The position numbers and the translations under genes were made by a program. From the IMG/VR virus record IMGVR_UViG_3300025736_000103, positions 1 to 32,689 of that record: 32,689 nt of DNA; one strand, given 5' to 3'. Of this stretch, positions 8,498 through 14,432 are shown one piece after another. The notes under the pieces were generated by a model. It worked only from the letters and a program-made list of their open reading frames with translations, was not told where the DNA came from and ran no database searches. Numbering within the stretch: the first letter of the stretch is position 1; each line of letters opens with the position of its first letter. This DNA comes from a virus.

Positions 8498-8620
8498 CTA
8501 CTTCAATTGTGCATATTCTTCTAATTTCCTAATTTTTTTGTTTTGGTATAACATTACAATTGCAAGTAATAGTATAGATGTACCCATTAAAGCCAAACGT
8601 ATATCTATTTCATTTATCAT
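8498..8620 (-). CDS. 40-residue single-pass membrane protein
   Basis: A GGGGAGA SD precedes ATG 8620, and the gene overlaps the preceding stop. One hydrophobic helix spans about residues 9-25, followed by a basic, charged tail. The topology suggests a membrane anchor with a short cytoplasmic end. Function unknown. Confidence 0.55.
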   Translation of the reverse strand: MINEIDIRLALMGTSILLLAIVMLYQNKKIRKLEEYAQLK

Positions 8621-8814
8621 TCGTTCTCCCCACATATTATAAACTTCTTTACAACAGCATTAAGTTCCTTTAGACAATTTGGACATAATGCATGGCCCTT
8701 CACCATTTTCCACTTATTTGGTAACTTAAAATATCCTGACCAACTATTGTTAACTGGATATGACTTATCTAACTCTGCAGCATCATGACATCGTTCACAT
8801 TGTACTATTTCCAT
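8617..8814 (-). CDS. Zinc-ribbon protein, 65 residues
   Basis: The frame extends upstream to a GTG at 8829, but ATG 8814 is better placed behind the GGGGA. Two CxxC pairs (CERC near the N-terminus, CPNC near residue 50) flank a Trp-rich loop. A third Cys lies near the end. Probably a structural zinc site; role unknown. Confidence 0.6.
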   Translation of the reverse strand: MEIVQCERCHDAAELDKSYPVNNSWSGYFKLPNKWKMVKGHALCPNCLKELNAVVKKFIICGENE

Positions 8815-8841
8815 CTTCTTAGTCCCCACAATTTACGAGTT

Positions 8842-8913
8842 TTAAAGCAAAGTTCCTTGTTCTTTTGCTTTATCTCTACATTTCTTTCCACAATCATTAC
8901 ATTTACATTTCAT
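8842..8913 (-). CDS. 23-residue Cys-rich microprotein (possible degraded copy)
   Basis: The start is identical to the 29-residue gene at 7247-7336 (MKCKCNDCG). The second CxxC pair is missing and the tail differs, with a single extra Cys. It is probably a truncated or recombined copy made by the same duplication as the leader repeat. Confidence 0.35.
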   Translation of the reverse strand: MKCKCNDCGKKCRDKAKEQGTLL

Positions 8914-9020
8914 TGTTTATTTTTACGAAGGGAATCTTGCGAGATTGGATATATCTTTTACACACCATTTTTGGTAGCAACCGATAAACATCTTTCGCAT
9001 TCTCTTCATAATTTAGTTCT
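8886..9020 (-). repeat. Leader repeat, copy 2 (135 bases)
   Basis: This is the second near-perfect copy of the element at 7309-7443, offset by 1577 bases. It lies between the gene at 9045-9284 and the microgene at 8842-8913. The single difference changes one Pro codon to Ser in the internal 28-codon ORF (8923-9009). The terminal pairing and hairpins of copy 1 are preserved. Confidence 0.85.
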
Positions 9021-9044
9021 TTACTGTTGTTTATTTTTACGCAG

Positions 9045-9284
9045 TTACTCTTCTTCTTTCAGTGCTTCATCTATTACTTCATCAGTTACAGGGAATTTTC
9101 CTTGAACTTTTCCACAATCCATACAAAGATTAAATTCCATTGCATCTCCATAGTTCCCATACAAATTTAATCCTTCTCTCATGTATCCACTATAATCTTT
9201 TCCCTTAAAAGATAAGCTATGCGTGTCTCTGCCTTGACAATAACATTTAAGGATTCTTTCTGAATTACATTTATCACATTTCAT
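9045..9284 (-). CDS. Zinc-ribbon protein, 79 residues
   Basis: The N-terminus reads MKCDKC and is followed by a CYC pair. A CMDCG knuckle lies near residue 55, and an acidic helix ends the chain. A GAGAGGT SD lies upstream. The layout resembles small zinc-ribbon proteins common in virus early regions; the function is unknown. It is preceded by leader repeat copy 3. Confidence 0.65.
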   Translation of the reverse strand: MKCDKCNSERILKCYCQGRDTHSLSFKGKDYSGYMREGLNLYGNYGDAMEFNLCMDCGKVQGKFPVTDEVIDEALKEEE

Positions 9285-9303
9285 TTTCTTTTAACCTCTC
9301 ATT

Positions 9304-9419
9304 ATTTTTATGAAAGGAATATTGCGAGAGTTTGTTAGGTGCTGACCTTTGTGTCAACATTAATAAACTCGTCAGTTTAAACAATCCATTGACCCTTTCG
9401 CATTCTCTTCATAATTTAC
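9304..9419 (-). repeat. Leader repeat, diverged copy 3
   Basis: The two ends match copies 1 and 2 (about 20 bases at the 5' end and about 25 at the 3' end), but the middle is different and the internal ORF is lost. Pairing is kept by other bases: GAAAGG with CCTTTC closes the element, and a GGT-N4-ACC hairpin sits in the middle in all copies. AAACT-GACG-AGTTT competes with a longer GAGTTT/AAACTC pairing. This pattern favours a structured RNA over a peptide. Confidence 0.6.
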
Positions 9420-9420
9420 T

Positions 9421-9702
9421 TCAAATACACATTTGTCTTAATAGTTTTACAATTTTACTCTTATTATTTAGGATAAAATATTTTCTCCTTCCTTGAACTT
9501 TTCTTTTAGATTGTTCTATCAATCCTTCAATAAAAAGATTTTTCAATATTTTAGTTGTTGTGTTTCTACTAGCATTAGTTTCTCTTGCAATATCACTTAT
9601 TGTCACATGATATTCATCAAAATCAAGTAAAAATTCCATGATTCTAATTTGAGGCCCTGAACCAAATATTTTTTGTAATTTCATCATATTTCTACAATTC
9701 AT
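9421..9702 (-). CDS. Winged-helix transcriptional regulator
   Basis: ATG 9702 is chosen because of the GAGGTG SD; a longer frame upstream has none. The 93-residue protein has a winged HTH of MarR/ArsR style. It has a helix RIMEFLLD, then VTISDIARETNASRNTTTKILKNL as helix-turn-helix, and EQSKRKVQGRRKYFIL as the basic wing. Many archaeal viruses carry such proteins. It probably regulates this operon or the late promoters; the target is unknown. Confidence 0.8.
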   Translation of the reverse strand: MNCRNMMKLQKIFGSGPQIRIMEFLLDFDEYHVTISDIARETNASRNTTTKILKNLFIEGLIEQSKRKVQGRRKYFILNNKSKIVKLLRQMCI

Positions 9703-9730
9703 TTCCACACCTCTAGTATTCTTTCTCTCA

Positions 9731-9985
9731 TCATTGTACTTCGCACCCCTTACCATCACACTTTTGACATATTTGCCAAACTCTCTTTCCATCTTCATCT
9801 ATCCAGTTCTTGCCTTCACCTTTACAAATTAAACATTTCTCTTCAAACAAACCCTCTGCTTGTTGATCATCAATAAATTCTGATTCACATAAACTACAAC
9901 TCCAACGATTATCCATGATGTGAAGTAACACTCCAACTTTACATTCTTTGCAAACTGTTCTTCCCCTTTTTATTAATCTAAACAT
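9731..9985 (-). CDS. Multi-knuckle zinc protein (DnaJ-like CxxCxGxG repeats)
   Basis: The start at 9985 follows a GGAGG SD; an upstream in-frame ATG has no support. Of the 84 residues, eight cysteines form four pairs: CKEC, CSLC, CLICKGEG and CQKCDGKGC. The last two have the CxxCxGxG form of DnaJ cysteine-rich domains, which bind two zincs and hold unfolded proteins or act as scaffolds. No J domain is present. Confidence 0.7.
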   Translation of the reverse strand: MFRLIKRGRTVCKECKVGVLLHIMDNRWSCSLCESEFIDDQQAEGLFEEKCLICKGEGKNWIDEDGKRVWQICQKCDGKGCEVQ

Positions 9986-9986
9986 C

Positions 9987-10184
9987 TTATTCCTCCTTCG
10001 CCTTACTGACCAATTCAGTATAAGCGACCTTACAGATAAGAAAAACAACTAACAAAAAGGTTATAATCCCTAATACTAGAAAAATTTCTTTCTTAATCGC
10101 TACTTCAGAAAGAATAGCACAAACAACAGTAACTAGAGTTAGTACCATAATTAAAACTCCATATCTTTCTATTTCTTGTTTCAT
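9987..10184 (-). CDS. Two-pass small membrane protein
   Basis: The 65-residue product has two hydrophobic helices (about 9-27 and 34-52) and a charged C-terminus. AAGGTGA precedes the start. It lies next to another membrane microgene whose stop overlaps its start. Confidence 0.6.
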   Translation of the reverse strand: MKQEIERYGVLIMVLTLVTVVCAILSEVAIKKEIFLVLGIITFLLVVFLICKVAYTELVSKAKEE

Positions 10185-10309
10185 TTTTTAGTCACCTTTT
10201 CAGTCTTAACTGAATGGTATTTACCCGTTACGATAAAATATGATACCATAACACAAAAAAAGAATATTAATGCTTTAATCATCCATCCTGCTTGTATTTC
10301 AGTTAACAT
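10181..10309 (-). CDS. 42-residue single-pass membrane protein
   Basis: A hydrophobic helix at about residues 9-27 is followed by a basic tail. The stop overlaps the next ATG (ATGA). It begins immediately after the preceding stop and has no separate SD. Confidence 0.5.
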   Translation of the reverse strand: MLTEIQAGWMIKALIFFFCVMVSYFIVTGKYHSVKTEKVTKK

Positions 10310-10310
10310 T

Positions 10311-10493
10311 TTAATTATCTTTCTTAGTGGAGAACGAAGCTAAATGTTCTTCAACATCTTTTAGTAAAATATCTCTTGCAACAACCAGTTCTGCTCTAAC
10401 CAATTTCCATATTAATTTGTGTTCTGGCATTTCATGGATATATTCACTATAGTCTTCAATTAATCCTTTTAGGTAATCATCAATATGTTTCAT
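10311..10493 (-). CDS. 60-residue helical protein
   Basis: This acidic, helical protein has no Cys motif. The ATG overlaps the upstream stop, giving coupled translation. No recognised family. Confidence 0.55.
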   Translation of the reverse strand: MKHIDDYLKGLIEDYSEYIHEMPEHKLIWKLVRAELVVARDILLKDVEEHLASFSTKKDN

Positions 10494-10738
10494 TCTTTCA
10501 CCTTCTGATTTGCTGACAAGAACGATTCTTTTAACTTATCAAACACATTATAATCAATATTTAAACAAAATTCAAGTGGTTCTGAATTACAACAACTTGT
10601 TAATGATTCTTCTTTAATGGCATCAAACACTTCTTCCATTGCTTCCTTTCTTAACCTCATTCTTAACCAAGGTGGTGTGTTAGCAATTTCTAATAATTGT
10701 ATATGTTCTGGTGGTTTATGATATTCTGCTTTAGTCAT
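10490..10738 (-). CDS. 82-residue protein, unknown
   Basis: A strong AAAGGAGG SD precedes the ATG. The chain begins with a TPPWLRMRLRKEAMEE segment, Pro/Trp then a basic helix, and contains a CC pair in the middle. No family recognised. It sits directly behind the Gly-repeat gene. Confidence 0.6.
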   Translation of the reverse strand: MTKAEYHKPPEHIQLLEIANTPPWLRMRLRKEAMEEVFDAIKEESLTSCCNSEPLEFCLNIDYNVFDKLKESFLSANQKVKE

Positions 10739-10762
10739 TGTTTTCCTCCTTTGGCAATTTAA

Positions 10763-11035
10763 TTATCCATCTCCATTGCCAGAGCCATTGCCAGAGCCAT
10801 TGCCAGTGCCAGAGCCATCGCCATCGCCAAAGCCAGAGCCATCGCCATCGCCAAAGCCATAGCCAGAGCCATCGCCAAAGCCAGAGCCATCGCCAAAGCC
10901 ATAGCCATCACCAAAGCCATAGCCAGAGCCATCGCCAAAGCCAGAGCCAGAGCCATCGCCAAAGCCAGAGCCAGAGCCAAAGCCAGAGCCAGAGCCATTG
11001 CCAAAGCCATAGCCAGAGCCATCGCTTTTACTCAT
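10763..11035 (-). CDS. (X-Gly)n dipeptide-repeat protein
   Basis: After MSKSD, almost all of the 90-residue chain has Gly at every second position. The other residue is Ser, Phe, Asp, Tyr, Asn or Thr. The DNA is a six-base repeat, with GCC fixed and the other codon variable on the + strand. This frame is chosen because GAGGAG lies before its ATG and it overlaps the upstream stop. The overlapping repeat frames have no such signals. The composition suggests a flexible or aggregating, phase-separating chain. I recall similar ORFs in other phages but no known function. Confidence 0.7.
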   Translation of the reverse strand: MSKSDGSGYGFGNGSGSGFGSGSGFGDGSGSGFGDGSGYGFGDGYGFGDGSGFGDGSGYGFGDGDGSGFGDGDGSGTGNGSGNGSGNGDG

Positions 11036-11447
11036 TTTTTGTCCACTCCTCTACTTTTTTGATACTATCTTCTGCTTCTTTTGTACAAGGTATTACTTCA
11101 ATGATTCTGTTCAATTCAATTTCTGGTACTTCACAGGGAAATTTACATTTGTTAGGTTTGGCTACTCCTTTCATCGCCAATTCAGATAAACTTGCAGCTC
11201 CGTCCCAGTACCACAATCTTCTTGTGTTTTTCATAATTCCTTCTTGTTTATTTTTACTTACAAGAGTTCCTGCAAATACTCCAGCAGAGTATGTTCTAAC
11301 AATTACATACTTTCCGATGAATTTACTTTTTGCTGATTGTTGTAAGCATACTTCTTTTCCAAATAAGGAAGACAATTCTTCGTATGCTGTTTTGTGTTCT
11401 TCAAGTTTCTTTTTTGCTTCACCTATTGTTAATTTATTTATTTCCAT
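11028..11447 (-). CDS. DUF6948-like phage protein
   Basis: The 139-residue protein has a signature block at about 48-91: VIVRTYSAGV, then GTLV, then TRRLWYWDGAASLSELAMKGV, followed by KFPCEV and IIEVIPCT. This block recurs in uncharacterised phage proteins that I recall as DUF6948. The N-terminal 45 residues are a charged helix. Its role is unknown, though it is often found among early genes. Its stop overlaps the repeat gene start. Confidence 0.75.
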   Translation of the reverse strand: MEINKLTIGEAKKKLEEHKTAYEELSSLFGKEVCLQQSAKSKFIGKYVIVRTYSAGVFAGTLVSKNKQEGIMKNTRRLWYWDGAASLSELAMKGVAKPNKCKFPCEVPEIELNRIIEVIPCTKEAEDSIKKVEEWTKNE

Positions 11448-11449
11448 TT

Positions 11450-11788
11450 TTATTTTACCTCTTTGTCAATATGCGCAGTTGATTTTAGCTTTAAATCAGG
11501 TGATGTTGAACTAGCAGTGTCATTATGAGTGGTAGATGAATTATGTGTATATTTTATTCCACAATCCTCAAAGAATTGTTGTTTGTTAAATGGTTCTCTT
11601 TCTCCATGCCAACCACAACAACCTATTTTCCAAGAGTTTCCACACCATTGGCACTTACTATCTTCTTCCTTAAAGTATTTAGCTAATACTCCAATTAAAA
11701 AGGGATGTATAGCTTTACCCATAGATTTAGTTTTGTAGGAGTGTCTTTCTATAATCTCAGCTATTTTGCTGTAGTTTTCTTGGTTCAT
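11450..11788 (-). CDS. Cys/His-rich protein, 112 residues
   Basis: A GGAGGCG SD lies before the ATG, which overlaps the YopX stop (ATGA). Residues 1-40 are helical. The centre contains CQWCGNSWKIGCCGWHGE, a probable metal site. A Ser/Thr-rich, low-complexity tail follows. No family recognised. Confidence 0.6.
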   Translation of the reverse strand: MNQENYSKIAEIIERHSYKTKSMGKAIHPFLIGVLAKYFKEEDSKCQWCGNSWKIGCCGWHGEREPFNKQQFFEDCGIKYTHNSSTTHNDTASSTSPDLKLKSTAHIDKEVK

Positions 11789-12177
11789 TCCTTCGCCTCC
11801 TCTGGAGATTGTGCTAATTCTGGATTCTCATAGATGTTGCCAATAACTTCAAAATAACCACAATTCTCCATTTCCCAATCATCAATCCATTCTTCTTCTG
11901 TTAAGACATCGAAATAATACATTGCTGGATTATCATCCCAATCAATTCTTGCTCTTGCGGTGGATTTCTTCCCTTCATATTCGTAAGTTCTTTCAACAAT
12001 ATCCCCATCATAAATCTCTTTACCATTCTTGTCTTTAAGACCAGTGAATTGCATGATTTCAAAATCAGAGGAATTTAATATTGCCAATCGTTCATATTTA
12101 TCTAAAGTATTGTCCTCCTCATCTCCTCTAAAACAGTTATGTTCTTTATCCCAAGCTCTAAATTTAATCTCTCTCAT
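11785..12177 (-). CDS. YopX family protein
   Basis: This protein carries the hallmarks of the YopX family: an N-terminus MREIKFRAWD, the segment MQFTGLKDKNGKEIYDGDIV at about 42-61, a central W-rich beta part and a final EVIGNIYENPEL. At 130 residues it has the usual family size. YopX proteins are widespread in phages, and their biochemical role is not established. AGGTGA serves as SD, and the gene is the first after the structured leader at 12178-12352. Confidence 0.92.
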   Translation of the reverse strand: MREIKFRAWDKEHNCFRGDEEDNTLDKYERLAILNSSDFEIMQFTGLKDKNGKEIYDGDIVERTYEYEGKKSTARARIDWDDNPAMYYFDVLTEEEWIDDWEMENCGYFEVIGNIYENPELAQSPEEAKE

Positions 12178-12352
12178 TTTTCATTCACCTTATGTAGTTT
12201 ATACAACTCTCACCCAGCCAACCAAACGGGTAGGGCATACCAGTGTATCCGATGGTAACTTTGAGAGTTTGGTTGTTTTAACTGCCTGTATCGTATGTCA
12301 AAACTAAGACAAGTGCTGTTTAGTGGTTCGCTTTTTTGATTTTGTGCGAATC
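12178..12352 (-). promoter_or_regulatory. Structured leader RNA with two crossing stems
   Basis: This 175-base gap separates the prepilin-like gene from YopX. Two perfect complementarities cross each other. One is AACTCTCA (12205-12212) with TGAGAGTT (12262-12269). The other is CAACCAAAC (12219-12227) with GTTTGGTTG (12267-12275). In the minus-strand RNA they can form an H-type pseudoknot or two exclusive states. TACCA/TGGTA pairing lies within the loop. A 7-pair hairpin (12325-12331 with 12346-12352) stands directly after the upstream stop. Confidence 0.6.
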
Positions 12353-12718
12353 TTATCCCATGATTGGGTTAACTCCTATGACTAAATCTCCACAGCTACC
12401 CAAAAAATGTTTCTTATATTTTAATTCAACTCTTTGCTTGCTTTGTATGTACCATTTCATTATTTCTTTAATTGGACTATCTTCTTCCAAACAATATTGA
12501 TCAGTTTGACTACTTTCATATTCAGCCCTAATCCAAACACTATCAAAAAATATTCCTTCTTCAACAGTTGTCATGACACCATATGTGCTTCCTTCTCCAT
12601 ACTTAAATAATGGGAATGGTTGTACTAACAAAAATAGTAATGAAAATGTTACAATTGCTACCATTATTATACCTACTATTGCTAATAATTCAACATCAAT
12701 AAATCCTTTTTTCTTCAT
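12353..12718 (-). CDS. Prepilin-like single-pass membrane protein
   Basis: The 121-residue product starts MKKKGFIDVELL followed by about 20 hydrophobic residues. This is the type IV prepilin pattern: basic residues, Gly just before Phe (+1), Glu at +5 and a long hydrophobic helix. The rest is a soluble domain with two Cys (near 76 and 109) that could form a disulfide outside the cell. AGGAGG is the SD. A surface or pseudopilus-like role, or interference with host pili, is an inference. It could also be an ordinary N-terminally anchored protein. Confidence 0.6.
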   Translation of the reverse strand: MKKKGFIDVELLAIVGIIMVAIVTFSLLFLLVQPFPLFKYGEGSTYGVMTTVEEGIFFDSVWIRAEYESSQTDQYCLEEDSPIKEIMKWYIQSKQRVELKYKKHFLGSCGDLVIGVNPIMG

Positions 12719-12744
12719 TTTATTCCTCCTTCGCTTTCTTGATT

Positions 12745-12993
12745 TTATGCATCTCTCATCACCCTTAATTTTATTTTTAAATTCTTAATTTTTTTATAAT
12801 GTGAATCAATATAATATTTCATTAATTCAATTTTATATTTTTTAACATGTTTCCAAAAACATTGTTCACTTACAGGAATCCAATCATTTGTATGGGGATT
12901 TTTTCTTGGACCAACCTTCATTTCTCTTAAATTACATCTAACACAAATTCGTAAATCAGCACCAAACCATTCATATTTATGTATAAAACACAT
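12745..12993 (-). CDS. Zinc-knuckle protein, 82 residues
   Basis: The N-terminus has CFIHKYEWFG followed by CVRCNLRE, giving C-x2-H...C-x2-C, the layout of small phage zinc-binding proteins. The C-terminal half is a highly basic helix, which could contact nucleic acid. Specific function unknown. Confidence 0.65.
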   Translation of the reverse strand: MCFIHKYEWFGADLRICVRCNLREMKVGPRKNPHTNDWIPVSEQCFWKHVKKYKIELMKYYIDSHYKKIKNLKIKLRVMRDA

Positions 12994-13035
12994 TTTATTT
13001 ACATCTCCATTTTATTGAGTGTTTATGCATAATAA

Positions 13036-13203
13036 TTAATTGTCATCTTTACACTCACAAATCTTTAAGCCAAACTTAAATTCTCGAGCATGGCGAACTC
13101 CACCACATTTAGTACATATGGCAGCTAATGAACCATTGCAGTAAGCACACCGTTTAGTATTAGTGGTGGCAGTCCGGTGACAATCTTGACAACTAATTAA
13201 CAT
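13036..13203 (-). CDS. Double zinc-ribbon protein, 55 residues
   Basis: Start 13203 follows a GAGGTGA SD; a longer frame upstream lacks one. Four Cys pairs are present (CQDC, CAYC, CTKC, CEC), enough for two zinc sites in a very short chain. Its first codons lie inside the end of the neighbouring gene. Confidence 0.65.
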   Translation of the reverse strand: MLISCQDCHRTATTNTKRCAYCNGSLAAICTKCGGVRHAREFKFGLKICECKDDN

Positions 13204-13324
13204 TATAGTCACCTCTCTCTTTACAATCATTAATTTCATTTTCACATTTTACATGCATACCACAAAAATTATCATATACATATTGATCTGTGACCTCTTT
13301 ACCACAAAGTTTGCAAATGTTCAT
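13193..13324 (-). CDS. Zinc-knuckle microprotein, 43 residues
   Basis: The N-terminal CKLCG pair and the later C-x2-H and C residues could hold one zinc. A GAGGTG SD precedes ATG 13324, which overlaps the stop of the 199-residue gene, so expression is coupled. Confidence 0.6.
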   Translation of the reverse strand: MNICKLCGKEVTDQYVYDNFCGMHVKCENEINDCKERGDYNVN

Positions 13325-13920
13325 TGTAACACCTCTATTTTTTTGTTATTACCTAAAGTTGCCGCAGTTCTTATTTTCATTTCTTTTCTTAATTCTATCA
13401 AAATTCTATTCTCAAATTGAAGAGATATTGGTTTTTCCATCAAACAATGTTTAATTGTTGAATCAACAGAATAACAAAGGTCCTTAGCTGCTCTAAGTTC
13501 TGCTGCATATTTCTTAACAAGGTTTTTGACAGTGGTATCAGTTGCTTCTCTAATTATTGTTGGCAAATTGTTATTAATACAACTTCTTATTTTATAATCA
13601 ACATCATTAAATACATCATTATTAACTATTTGAACTTGAATTTCCCTTGTAATTAGTTGTATGATTTTTGAATTAAATGAAGTAATAAAATTGGGATGAT
13701 TTAAAACAGAATCAATATGTTTAAACATAGTCTGTTGTATTTGTTCCTGTTCTTCATCAATTAAATTTACTCTTTTTATTAGCTTAAATAAAGCATTGTT
13801 TAGGTATCCAATTGTTATTGGAGTTTCTTTTTGATGTTCATTTTCTTTTTTTAATGTACTTCTTTTATGTTTATTTTTACTTATAAAAATATCATCAATA
13901 TCCTCATACAATTTTGTCAT
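13321..13920 (-). CDS. 199-residue helical protein, unknown
   Basis: This is the first sizeable gene of the leftward operon, with GTGAGG ahead of its ATG. The protein is soluble, predominantly helical and basic at its N-terminus (about 15-30), with evenly spread charges and no Cys pairs. No enzymatic motif was recognised. Its position next to the divergent promoter suggests very early expression. Confidence 0.65.
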   Translation of the reverse strand: MTKLYEDIDDIFISKNKHKRSTLKKENEHQKETPITIGYLNNALFKLIKRVNLIDEEQEQIQQTMFKHIDSVLNHPNFITSFNSKIIQLITREIQVQIVNNDVFNDVDYKIRSCINNNLPTIIREATDTTVKNLVKKYAAELRAAKDLCYSVDSTIKHCLMEKPISLQFENRILIELRKEMKIRTAATLGNNKKIEVLQ

Positions 13921-13957
13921 TTTATTGCCTCACACTCTCTTCATAAGCTTCCACCCA

Positions 13958-14026
13958 TTATTCATAATTATTAGTTGGGACACAAAATCTCATCCCTACC
14001 TTATTCACATAATTTGTTTGTTTCAT
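13958..14026 (-). CDS. 22-codon leader ORF
   Basis: This is a short ORF with an excellent SD (AAGGAGGTC), directly downstream of the leftward promoter. It ends 37 bases before the start of the 199-residue gene. It may be a leader peptide tuning translation, or a genuine microprotein. Confidence 0.4.
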   Translation of the reverse strand: MKQTNYVNKVGMRFCVPTNNYE

Positions 14027-14043
14027 TTTTCTAGACCTCCTTG

Positions 14044-14068
14044 ACACCAGTTAAGGTGATAATGGTGT
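14044..14068. promoter_or_regulatory. Operator-like inverted repeat at the leftward start site
   Basis: ACACCA (14044-14049) and TGGTGT (14063-14068) are perfect complements 13 bases apart. A third half-site GGTG lies between them at 14055-14058, making CACC-N6-GGTG. The repeat spans the transcription start expected from the leftward TATA box, so a bound repressor would block it. The AbrB-like or winged-helix protein is a candidate ligand. Confidence 0.45.
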
Positions 14069-14083
14069 ATAAGTATAACTTAC

Positions 14084-14096
14084 ATATAAATGTTTC
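14084..14096 (-). promoter_or_regulatory. Leftward archaeal promoter
   Basis: Read on the - strand this is GAAACATTTATAT: a purine-rich BRE followed by a TATA box. The expected start of transcription is near 14061, leaving a short 5' UTR to ATG 14026. The sequence is the exact mirror of the rightward promoter. Confidence 0.65.
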
Positions 14097-14134
14097 GTTT
14101 TTGTGTGACTACTAGGCAGTATATAGCCAGAAAG

Positions 14135-14147
14135 GAAACATTTATAT
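14135..14147 (+). promoter_or_regulatory. Rightward archaeal promoter
   Basis: GAAACATTTATAT on the + strand, preceded by AAAG, forms BRE plus TATA. Transcription should begin near 14171, 21 bases before ATG 14192, with the SD TTGGAGG in between. Together with 14084-14096 it makes a perfect 13-base inverted repeat. Confidence 0.65.
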
Positions 14148-14191
14148 ATTGGGTCCATTTATAGATAATTAAAGTTTTTGGAGGTTCACAA

Positions 14192-14344
14192 ATGGAATAT
14201 GAAATGTTTTATGATGAAATTAAAGACACCGGAGAAGTTCTTAGAATCACAATCCCTCACAGATTAGCTAAGTTTGCTGGAATGAAAAAGGGAGATCTGG
14301 TTAAAGTAATGATAAAGAAGGTGAAGAATGATGGCAGGGAGTAG
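14192..14344 (+). CDS. AbrB/SpoVT-like transcriptional regulator
   Basis: The 50-residue protein has the swapped-hairpin pattern: GEVLRITIPHRLAKFAGMKKGD followed by LVKVMIKK. In this family IP(x)n, a hydrophobic helix and KGD are conserved, and dimers bind DNA. It is the first gene of the rightward early operon and lies next to the divergent promoters. It is probably the local switch, acting on its own and the opposing promoter. The SD is GGAGG. Confidence 0.85.
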   Translation: MEYEMFYDEIKDTGEVLRITIPHRLAKFAGMKKGDLVKVMIKKVKNDGRE

Positions 14345-14423
14345 AATTTTAGCAACGGACGCAGTAACAATTCAGGAAGTCAGGAGAATATATTGGGAGA
14401 AGAAAAATGAAGAAAAAGAGTAG
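14328..14423 (+). CDS. 31-residue charged microprotein
   Basis: This ORF starts within the end of the AbrB-like gene behind AAGGTGAAG and ends 9 bases before the helicase start. It is highly charged and helical. The overlap supports coupling; function unknown. Confidence 0.45.
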   Translation: MMAGSRILATDAVTIQEVRRIYWEKKNEEKE

Positions 14424-14432
14424 GAAGTCAAT

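Noticed and set aside
8785-9105. Hydrophobic 106-codon + strand frame
   Set aside because: It lies antisense to three - strand genes and a repeat copy, and has no SD.
10763-11022. CRISPR-like or minisatellite array
   Set aside because: The period is six bases without unique spacers, and the tract is in frame as part of a coding gene.
10738-11514. Long + strand frame with Gln-Ser-His repeats and a - strand Ala-Leu-Met repeat frame
   Set aside because: Both are shadows of the six-base DNA repeat. Neither has an SD sequence, and only the Gly-repeat frame fits the operon.
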